A stretch of DNA of 5,405 nt. Source: Sulfurimonas sp. Its GTDB lineage: Bacteria; Campylobacterota; Campylobacteria; Campylobacterales; Sulfurimonadaceae. Location: NCBI GenBank assembly GCA_027011725.1, contig JALUZQ010000256.1, positions 1 through 5,405 of the forward strand. The letters run 5' to 3'. Positions 1-5,405 of this stretch are shown here, in pieces. The position numbers and the translations under genes were made by a program. Position 1 is the stretch's first letter; every line of letters begins with the position of its first letter. A model generated the notes under the pieces. The model made no database searches. It worked only from the letters and a program-made list of their open reading frames with translations, and was not told the origin of the DNA.

Positions 1-1115
1 ATGTAAGATTTTGGCTGTATCGGATGGCGAGTTGGGGAACTGTCCTCTACAAACTGACGCTCGCGCAGTGCTTTTACATCTTCAATGCGTTGGACTTCAC
101 TTGAATTCATATCGGCTGAGAAGCACTGGTCTCGAAAGACTGTGAGTCCCTCTTTGAGTGTGAGTTGAAACCAGTCACGACAAGTGATGCGATTTCCTGT
201 CCAGTTATGAAAATACTCATGCGCTATGACCGACTCGATACCCATAAAGTTCGCATCGCTTGCGGTGTCCATATCGGCAAGGACATAAGCAGAGTTAAAG
301 ATGTTGAGCCCCTTATTCTCCATCGCTCCCATGTTAAAGCTATCTACTGCCACAATGTTGTAAATATCCAAATCATACTCACGCCCATAGACCTCTTCAT
401 CCCACTTCATTGCCTCTTTAAGCGAGCGCATCGCATGAAAACATTTCGACTCATTCCCCAGATCACAGTAGATGTTGAGCGCTATCTCTCTGCCGCTCAT
501 CGTTGTAAAAGTGTCATCTATACTACCCAAGTTTCCAGCAACAAGTGCAAAAAGGTATGAAGGCTTTGCAAAAGGATCATGCCACGTTACACCATGTCTG
601 CCATCAAAACTCTCATGGCACTTCATCTTATTTCCATTGCTCAGTAGTACAGGATATTTCTCTTTCTCAGCTATGACAGTAGTCGTAAAGATACTCATCA
701 CATCAGGACGGTCAAGATATGGCGTAATACTGCGAAATCCTTCAGGTTCATTTTGTGTACAGAAGATATCTCCGGATTTATACAGCCCTTCAAGTTCAGT
801 ATTGTTTTGTGGATAGATTTTATTGTGTATGCTCAACTCAAAGCGCTCAGGCACATTCAAAATTGTCAAACTCTCCTCATCTGTTACATATCTGTTTTGA
901 GAGAGTTCCATCCCATTTAAACGCAGTTCTAAAAGTTCAAGGTTGATCGCATCAAGTCGCAGTTCACTTGCACTCTCATCTACTTTTACTATCTGCATCA
1001 CATTTTTTACAAGTGTATGCTCTTCAAAAAGCTCAAATGTCAGATTTACGCGCTCTATTTGAAACGCAGGTCTTTTGTAATCTTTTAAAAATTTCTCTAC
1101 TACTTTTTTACTCAT
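1..1115 (-). CDS. pepN: Aminopeptidase N (M1 family zinc metallopeptidase), N-terminal part, cut by the window edge
   Basis: Cytoplasmic M1 aminopeptidase that removes N-terminal residues from peptides during protein turnover. The 371 visible residues align closely, from memory, with the first ~370 of the ~870-residue E. coli PepN. Visible landmarks are the N-terminal beta domain; the Q-x-E-P-E-G-F-R segment with Gln121, whose counterpart helps hold the substrate amino terminus; the GAMEN exopeptidase motif at 263-267; and the zinc site HEYFH at 299-303 with Glu322 eighteen residues further on. All metal ligands and the general base Glu300 are present. The catalytic tyrosine (E. coli Tyr381) and the C-terminal domains lie beyond position 1. 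The ATG at 1115 sits inside the end of truC (8-nt overlap) and has an AAGGA ribosome binding site 8 nt upstream, so translation is probably coupled to truC. No signal peptide is seen. The visible part has no frameshift. Confidence 0.96.
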   Translation of the reverse strand, partial: MSKKVVEKFLKDYKRPAFQIERVNLTFELFEEHTLVKNVMQIVKVDESASELRLDAINLELLELRLNGMELSQNRYVTDEESLTILNVPERFELSIHNKIYPQNNTELEGLYKSGDIFCTQNEPEGFRSITPYLDRPDVMSIFTTTVIAEKEKYPVLLSNGNKMKCHESFDGRHGVTWHDPFAKPSYLFALVAGNLGSIDDTFTTMSGREIALNIYCDLGNESKCFHAMRSLKEAMKWDEEVYGREYDLDIYNIVAVDSFNMGAMENKGLNIFNSAYVLADMDTASDANFMGIESVIAHEYFHNWTGNRITCRDWFQLTLKEGLTVFRDQCFSADMNSSEVQRIEDVKALRERQFVEDSSPTRHPIQPKSY

Positions 1116-1854
1116 AAATTGTTTCCTTACTCCAGTTAAATTCTTTCATTATCATTTCAAATACCTCATCAAACGCAGCCTCGAAACGCAGCTTTTGCTT
1201 TGTGTAAGGGTGCTGCACCTCTAAAACAGTGCAATGCAGTAACAGCCGGTGCATATTGTACCTTTGACGTACAAATTTGTTATGTTCACCTCGCCCATAC
1301 TTGGTATCACCCAAAATATGATGCGAAATGTGCTTCATATGGCGACGGAGTTGATGTTTTCTGCCTGTTTGCGGGCGTAATTTTACCAAAGAGTAACGCG
1401 TAGTACTGTAGCGACCTACCGCTGCGTTTAGCTCTACAGTTCCCACTCTCTCAAACGCAGTCACGGCATCTTGTGCCTCTTTGTCCTGCTTTGCATCTTT
1501 GTCACTTATTTTATCGAGCTTCTCTTTGAGTGCATGTTCTATCAAACCACTTTGCGGTGTATAACCACGCACAACAGCGACATACTCTTTTTGTATTGTA
1601 TGCGCTTTAAACTGCTCACTCATCAACTTGGCGCTCTCACTATCAAGCGCAAAGAGTAAAACCCCCGATGTTGGCTTATCAAGTCTATGCACGGGGTAAA
1701 CCCACTGCCCTATTTGATCACGCAGTATTTTCATCGCAAAATAAATCTCATGCCTGTCTATCATCGACTTATGCACCAAAAGCCCGCTTGGTTTGTTTAT
1801 AACCACGAGATGTTCATCTCTATAGAGTATCTCAAGTTCATAATCTTTAAACAT
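1108..1854 (-). CDS. truC: tRNA pseudouridine(65) synthase TruC (RluA family)
   Basis: Converts a uridine in tRNA to pseudouridine; E. coli TruC acts at U65. With the ATG at 1854 the protein has 248 residues, close to the ~260 of E. coli TruC. The family motif HRLDKPTSG is at residues 56-64 with catalytic Asp59. The conserved active-site Tyr91 lies in QKEY, and the R-K-H-Q-L-R-R-H segment is at 165-172. The opening (DEHLVVINKPSG), the RDQIGQ stretch, the LDKISDK stretch and GRYSTTRY match TruC, as I remember it, better than RluA, RluC or RluD. There is no N-terminal S4 domain, as expected for TruC. An in-frame GTG at 1860 would add two residues, but its Shine-Dalgarno would be too close. The ATG has AAGAG 5 nt upstream and is preferred. 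The gene overlaps the sensor gene upstream by 8 nt and pepN downstream by 8 nt. Confidence 0.92.
   Translation of the reverse strand: MFKDYELEILYRDEHLVVINKPSGLLVHKSMIDRHEIYFAMKILRDQIGQWVYPVHRLDKPTSGVLLFALDSESAKLMSEQFKAHTIQKEYVAVVRGYTPQSGLIEHALKEKLDKISDKDAKQDKEAQDAVTAFERVGTVELNAAVGRYSTTRYSLVKLRPQTGRKHQLRRHMKHISHHILGDTKYGRGEHNKFVRQRYNMHRLLLHCTVLEVQHPYTKQKLRFEAAFDEVFEMIMKEFNWSKETIYE
1124..1128 (-). promoter_or_regulatory. Ribosome binding site of pepN
   Basis: AAGGA on the minus strand, 8 nt before the ATG at 1115. It lies inside the last codons of truC and supports this start for pepN. Confidence 0.75.
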
Positions 1855-4800
1855 TATCACTCTTTTTTAAAGAGAACTCTCGCAAAAATTTCTCTGTCTC
1901 TTGTACAGACATTGGCTCGGAGTGATAAAAGCCTTGAATAAGATGACAACCGTTTTGTACTAAGAACTCTTCTTGTGCTTTGTTTTCAACGCCCTCGGCA
2001 ATGAGTGTGAGTCCAAGCGTTTTCCCAAGTGCAATGACCGCCTGAACTATGGCACAATCCTCTTCATCATTTGGAATATCACGCACAAATGACTGGTCTA
2101 TCTTTAGCTTATCGATTGGGAAGCGCTTCAAATAAGCAAGTGAAGAGTAGCCTGTGCCAAAGTCATCTACAGAGATTCGAATCCCCATGGTATGCATCTC
2201 TTGCAACTTCGTTATAGCTTCTTCAGGGTTACTCATAATATCACTCTCTGTGATCTCAAGTTCTAAACAATCTTCATTGAGTTTACAGACTTTTAACTGC
2301 TCTTTTAAAAAAGCACAAAAGTTTTTGTTGGTAAACTCTTTTGCAGCAAGATTGATAGATATACGCTCGGGAGCTATGCCTGCTTCCCTCCACTTGGCGA
2401 ACTGTCCGACAGCTTTTTTAAATATGATCTTGTCAAGATCCACGATCAAACCGGTCTCTTCGGCAACTCTTATAAAACTCTCAGGCATAATTATCTTACC
2501 ATCGGCATCTATCCAGCGCACAAGTGCTTCTAAGCCCACAATCTTATGGGCAACGACATCTATCTGCGGTTGAAAATATACTTCAAAGGCTTGCACTTCT
2601 ATAGCTTCACGGAGTCTGCTTTGGAGCATGACCTTTGAGTATGCCTCTTTACTCATTTGTGGAGAATAGAACTCAAAAGTGTTGCGTCCCATCTCTTTTG
2701 CTTTATACATTGCGGCATCGGCATTTTTAAGTAAATCCACTGCGTTTAGCGCATCTTGAGGAGCTAAAGATATACCGATACTCAGTGAAATATAAAGTGT
2801 ATGCTCATCTATTTTTATAGGCTTTTTCGCAATAGCGAGCATCTTTTGTGCAATGGCAATACACTCTTGCAAATGCTCAACACTCTCAACAAGCAGAGTA
2901 AACTCATCTCCACCCAAACGGGCAAGTGTATCTTCGCCACGCACACTCTCTTGCAGCCTTTTTGCCACTATACGTAAGACCTCATCTCCCGCTTGATGTC
3001 CGAGTGAATCATTTATCTCTTTAAATCTGTCGAGATCTATAAAGTAAAGTGCCACTAAGTTTTGTGAACGTTTTGATTTTTCTATGGCTAAACGCAATCT
3101 GTCTTGAAACAGAACCCTATTTGGCAGCTTGGTCAAGGCATCGTAGTAAGCTTGATGCTTAAGTGCTTTTGTCCTTTGTTCTACTTTTTCTTCAAGTTCA
3201 CGGTTAAGTCTTTGCAACTCAAAAGTCTTCTCATTGACTCTCTTTTCAAGTTCCGTATTTGCACGTCTGAGTACTATAGAGCGGTAAAGCAGTGCAAAAA
3301 GAACTAAACTTAACAAGCCTACTATTTTGTAAAAGTATGTATAGTCAGCGCGTGACTCCAACACAACAGAAGACCATTGATCTTCTATCTGTTTCATTTC
3401 AGAATGGCTTGTATTGGCAATAGCAGACCCAAAGATATCTCGAAGTATCTTTTCATCTTTTTGTGTAGCAATTGCGAGATTATAGCCTATAGGAAGTTTT
3501 GCATCTATTTTGATATTGTCAAGATTATGCTCTTGAATATAGTAAGAGATGACCTTTGCGGTATTTATAAAACCAAAGACCTTCCCTTGACTCACAAGTT
3601 GTAAACCATCTCCAACTGTTGCAACTTCTACAATATCCATAGAACCATACAGGTTTTTCAAATCATCAAGTACCGCCGAGTGACGGATGACGGCATACTT
3701 TTTGTTGAGTTTATCTCTAAAGTTCTCTATAAAGCTTTTGTTGGCGGTCGTCGCGACAACATAAGGCGCATAAACATACGGTGCAGTGAAGTTTAAGAAC
3801 TTCTTTCGCTCCTTTGTAACACCCGCCATAGGCAGAACATCACACTTATGCGCTTTTATGGCAGCCATACTCTGTGCCCAATTCTCTGTTTTATAGAGCT
3901 GCGTTTGAATAGGAAGATTTTTACAAAAGAGCTGAAAATAATCCGCACCGACTCCACGATACTCCCCCTCTTTATCTATCCACTCATAAGGTTTCCATTT
4001 CGGATCGACACAGATGGTGATTTTTTTCTTCTTTTTGAGGTATTTTTGTTGCGAAGCTGTTAAAAAAGTATTTTTTACAGACCTTTGATAGATGTAATCG
4101 CGCAAAGCACTTTTATCCATCGGTAAGCCTTTGCGGTTGAGATACTCCTGATAGATAAAATTCAGATTTTCACTGTTTATCTCTCCTATCTCGTAAATAT
4201 TTTGCAGCATCAAAGCTTTTGTCATTTTTCCTTCATATATCAAAGCATCCAGTGATTTGCGTTTAGAGTATTTATCATAAATGACTTTTGCACTCTCTTT
4301 GATATGTCCAAGAGTATACTCCCATCCCTTTTTTGTAGCATCCAAGAAGGCATTGACCTCTTTTTTATGCCCTGAGACATATTCATCGAAGGAGAAAAGA
4401 TTATTTGCCGTTGCTACAAAACCGTACTCTGTGGGGTCTATGGTGTTAAAAGCTATATTCCTCTTTTTGAGTTCATAGACTTGATCTGTCTCAAATACAG
4501 CCATCGCATCTACACGTTTTTGTATAAAATCCTGTAAATTAAATGTAGGATTGACGAACTTTGCCGTACTTGGATTGATGTCATAGTAGCGCAGCAGTGC
4601 ATCAAGGGAAGTCTCATAGAGTTCGTTGCCGCCCATCATAATGGTCTTTCCAAGTAGTTGTGAGATCTCTTTTATGGAGGGTTGTGTCACTAAAACCAAA
4701 GGGGAGTGTTGGAAGTAAGTGGCGAGGAGTTTGACATCCATCAGTTTATGGTCTTTGTCAAAAAGCAGTGCACCATTTTGTAAAAAGTACTGCACTTTAC

Positions 4801-5035
4801 GTTCTTGGATCTGCTCAGAGATATCCCCGCCGCTATACTCAAGAAGTGAGACATCAAGACCGGCATCTTTGTAGTAGCCCAGCTCTTTTGCCATAATAAA
4901 ACCGGCAAATTGAAACTGGTACTTCCACTGCAGCTGTACCTTTACTTTTTTGAGTGCATCAGGAGATGGTGCTTTTGCAAACGCAGTCGTAAAAAAAATG
5001 AACAGTGCTAAAAATAGGAACAGACTGCGTTTCAC
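1847..5035 (-). CDS. Membrane c-di-GMP sensor: NMT1/THI5-like and SBP_bac_3 periplasmic domains, then GGDEF and EAL
   Basis: A 1062-residue predicted diguanylate cyclase/phosphodiesterase. Residues 1-20 are a signal peptide with likely cleavage after AFA. Residues ~31-320 are an NMT1/THI5-like binding domain (QWKYQFQFAGF at 36-46, KELGYY, HSPLVLVT). Residues ~338-557 are a second, SBP_bac_3-type binding domain (ICVDPKWKPYEW at 341-352, ERKKFLNFTAPY at 409-420). One membrane helix lies at ~568-586, followed by a heptad-like helix at ~592-627 with no PAS or HAMP. The GGDEF domain (~628-790) has the D-x-L-T-x-L-x-N-R start at 632-640, GGDEF at 708-712 and an RxxD inhibitory site at Arg699/Asp702. 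The EAL domain (~803-1048) has EAL at 836-838, Asn895, Glu927, Glu930, DDFGTGYSS at 957-965, Lys978, Asp980, Glu1014, Glu1017 and Gln1034. Both domains look active. The GTG start is chosen because AAGGA lies 6 nt upstream and later starts lose the signal peptide. The ligands are unknown. Confidence 0.93.
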   Translation of the reverse strand: MKRSLFLFLALFIFFTTAFAKAPSPDALKKVKVQLQWKYQFQFAGFIMAKELGYYKDAGLDVSLLEYSGGDISEQIQERKVQYFLQNGALLFDKDHKLMDVKLLATYFQHSPLVLVTQPSIKEISQLLGKTIMMGGNELYETSLDALLRYYDINPSTAKFVNPTFNLQDFIQKRVDAMAVFETDQVYELKKRNIAFNTIDPTEYGFVATANNLFSFDEYVSGHKKEVNAFLDATKKGWEYTLGHIKESAKVIYDKYSKRKSLDALIYEGKMTKALMLQNIYEIGEINSENLNFIYQEYLNRKGLPMDKSALRDYIYQRSVKNTFLTASQQKYLKKKKKITICVDPKWKPYEWIDKEGEYRGVGADYFQLFCKNLPIQTQLYKTENWAQSMAAIKAHKCDVLPMAGVTKERKKFLNFTAPYVYAPYVVATTANKSFIENFRDKLNKKYAVIRHSAVLDDLKNLYGSMDIVEVATVGDGLQLVSQGKVFGFINTAKVISYYIQEHNLDNIKIDAKLPIGYNLAIATQKDEKILRDIFGSAIANTSHSEMKQIEDQWSSVVLESRADYTYFYKIVGLLSLVLFALLYRSIVLRRANTELEKRVNEKTFELQRLNRELEEKVEQRTKALKHQAYYDALTKLPNRVLFQDRLRLAIEKSKRSQNLVALYFIDLDRFKEINDSLGHQAGDEVLRIVAKRLQESVRGEDTLARLGGDEFTLLVESVEHLQECIAIAQKMLAIAKKPIKIDEHTLYISLSIGISLAPQDALNAVDLLKNADAAMYKAKEMGRNTFEFYSPQMSKEAYSKVMLQSRLREAIEVQAFEVYFQPQIDVVAHKIVGLEALVRWIDADGKIIMPESFIRVAEETGLIVDLDKIIFKKAVGQFAKWREAGIAPERISINLAAKEFTNKNFCAFLKEQLKVCKLNEDCLELEITESDIMSNPEEAITKLQEMHTMGIRISVDDFGTGYSSLAYLKRFPIDKLKIDQSFVRDIPNDEEDCAIVQAVIALGKTLGLTLIAEGVENKAQEEFLVQNGCHLIQGFYHSEPMSVQETEKFLREFSLKKSDNV
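1860..1864 (-). promoter_or_regulatory. Ribosome binding site that decides the truC start
   Basis: AAGAG on the minus strand, 5 nt before the ATG at 1854 and inside the last codons of the sensor gene. It overlaps the alternative GTG at 1860, so it cannot serve that codon. This favours the ATG. Confidence 0.55.
4979..5032 (-). repeat. 10-bp inverted repeat just after the sensor start codon
   Basis: On the minus strand AAACGCAGTC (5032-5023) is followed 34 nt later by its exact reverse complement GACTGCGTTT (4988-4979). The first arm begins at codon 2, directly after the GTG. In the mRNA it could fold into a perfect 10-bp stem beside the initiation site. Both arms contain the octamer that is over-represented across the window. 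That this structure regulates translation is an inference. Confidence 0.5.
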
Positions 5036-5041
5036 TACAAA

Positions 5042-5046
5042 TCCTT
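5042..5046 (-). promoter_or_regulatory. Ribosome binding site of the sensor gene, overlapping the rhlE stop codon
   Basis: AAGGA on the minus strand, 6 nt before the GTG at 5035. Its two leading A bases belong to the TAA stop of the upstream helicase gene. This decides the GTG start and suggests that ribosomes ending on rhlE can restart on the sensor. Confidence 0.75.
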
Positions 5047-5405
5047 AATCTCTTTTCGTTGTCTTTCGTTTTTTCTTCGCGCTCTTTAAAGATTTCGCCG
5101 TCACTTTTTTTGGAGCCGCTTTTTTTACAAATTTTTTCGCTTCTCTTTGATGTTCGGCTTTGAGTTTTACCTCATCAACATCTTTACGGCGAATGTTCGG
5201 ATCTGGTTCAAAGCCTTCTACTACCTCTTGAGGGATCTTCTGCCCTATGAGTTTTTCAATATCTTTAATATCATACTTCTCATAAATATCTATAAGACTT
5301 ATAGCCTCGCCCTCACGCCCAGCACGCCCTGTACGCCCGACACGATGAACATAATCTTCAGGGATGGATGGAAGCTCGTAGTTTATGACATAAGGCAGCT
5401 CTTCA
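5045..5405 (-). CDS. rhlE: DEAD-box RNA helicase, RhlE type, C-terminal part, cut by the window edge
   Basis: ATP-dependent RNA helicase involved in RNA remodelling, for example in ribosome assembly or RNA decay. Only the last 119 residues are visible, in a frame open to the window edge. They contain the end of the second RecA-like domain: the [11 protein letters not shown] stretch, motif [10 protein letters not shown] (positions 5324-5347) with the arginines that contact ATP and RNA, and the GEAISL strand. The sequence D-I-E-K-L-I then [10 protein letters not shown] matches, from memory, the RhlE subgroup (E. coli has DIEKLL and GYEPDPSI), which separates it from SrmB, DbpA and CsdA. The final ~45 residues are a Lys/Arg-rich tail with Ala, typical of helicases that use a basic, disordered extension to hold RNA. 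The Q motif, Walker A and DEAD motifs are outside the window. It is the first visible gene of the run and ends 9 nt before the sensor gene. Confidence 0.9.
   Translation of the reverse strand, partial: EELPYVINYELPSIPEDYVHRVGRTGRAGREGEAISLIDIYEKYDIKDIEKLIGQKIPQEVVEGFEPDPNIRRKDVDEVKLKAEHQREAKKFVKKAAPKKVTAKSLKSAKKKRKTTKRD

Larger units (their letters stand above)
919..5032. repeat. Dispersed over-represented octamer AAACGCAG / CTGCGTTT, ten copies
   Basis: Exact copies on the plus strand are at 919-926, 1062-1069, 1171-1178, 1184-1191, 1453-1460 and 4979-4986. Copies of the complement are at 1422-1429, 2740-2747, 3899-3906 and 5025-5032. Base composition alone would give roughly 0.15 copies in a window this size. 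All but one of the ACGCAG hexamers in the window (the exception is at 1720) carry the two preceding A bases, so the longer word is the unit. In plus orientation the next base is C or T in nine of ten copies, and the preceding base is never A. Copies fall in pepN, truC and the sensor gene in different reading frames. The function is unknown. Confidence 0.65.

Noticed and set aside
165..946. Three overlapping plus-strand open frames opposite pepN
   Set aside because: They lie antisense to a gene with clear M1 peptidase motifs, have no ribosome binding sites or recognisable domains, and overlap each other.
1855..1860. GTG at 1860 as the start of truC
   Set aside because: It is in frame, but the only Shine-Dalgarno-like sequence overlaps it. 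The ATG at 1854 has correct spacing. The two differ by only two residues.
4021..4036. A7 run in the Lys-rich stretch before the second binding domain as a phase-variable tract
   Set aside because: Seven A bases broken up by AAG codons nearby are common in AT-rich genes. Phase variation in this group of bacteria usually uses longer G or C runs.
1200..4478. Further short plus-strand open frames opposite truC and the sensor gene
   Set aside because: All are antisense shadows of well-supported genes. Their proteins are Cys/Leu/Phe-rich with no family resemblance.
1847..5035. The large protein as the binding component of an ABC transporter
   Set aside because: It carries a membrane helix and GGDEF-EAL output domains, and no permease or ATPase gene is adjacent, so sensing fits better than uptake.
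5105..5130. Poly-A runs in the basic tail of the helicase gene as a slippage site
   Set aside because: They simply encode Lys codons of the basic tail, the frame stays open through them to a normal stop, and the runs are short.
1..5405. CRISPR array, tRNA or rRNA gene, insertion sequence, rho-independent terminator
   Set aside because: The window is almost entirely protein-coding on one strand. I saw no regularly spaced repeats, tRNA-like folds, transposase frames with terminal repeats, or GC stem followed by a T run at gene ends.

Overview
The window is a tightly packed run of four genes, all on the minus strand, with both outer genes cut by the window ends. Reading in the direction of transcription (from high to low coordinates) it holds the 3' end of an RhlE-type DEAD-box RNA helicase, a 1062-residue membrane c-di-GMP enzyme with two different periplasmic binding-protein domains, the tRNA pseudouridine synthase TruC, and the 5' third of aminopeptidase N (PepN). 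Base composition is AT-rich (roughly 40% GC by eye). The large NMT1-like/SBP/GGDEF-EAL protein and the tight gene packing suggest a Campylobacterota-type bacterium such as a Sulfurimonas relative. That placement is an inference from style and gene content, not proven by a marker gene.

Layout: 5045-5405 is the helicase C-terminus (motif VI plus a basic tail). A 9-nt gap separates it from the sensor gene (1847-5035, GTG start), whose Shine-Dalgarno overlaps the helicase stop codon. The sensor overlaps truC (1108-1854) by 8 nt, and truC overlaps pepN (1-1115) by 8 nt. No stretch longer than 9 nt is non-coding, and I see no promoter or terminator between the genes, so one transcript with translational coupling is the simplest reading. 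All plus-strand open frames are shadows of these genes.

How the genes fit together: three are housekeeping enzymes of RNA handling and peptide turnover (RhlE, TruC, PepN). The sensor appears to read one or two small periplasmic ligands and set cytoplasmic c-di-GMP through intact GGDEF and EAL domains. No ABC permease or ATPase lies beside it, which argues for signalling and not uptake. A shared operon need not mean a shared pathway.

The least expected signal is at the DNA-word level. The octamer AAACGCAG (or its complement CTGCGTTT) occurs ten times in 5.4 kb, on both strands and in all three reading frames, where base composition predicts well under one. Two of the copies form a 10-bp inverted repeat immediately after the sensor start codon.
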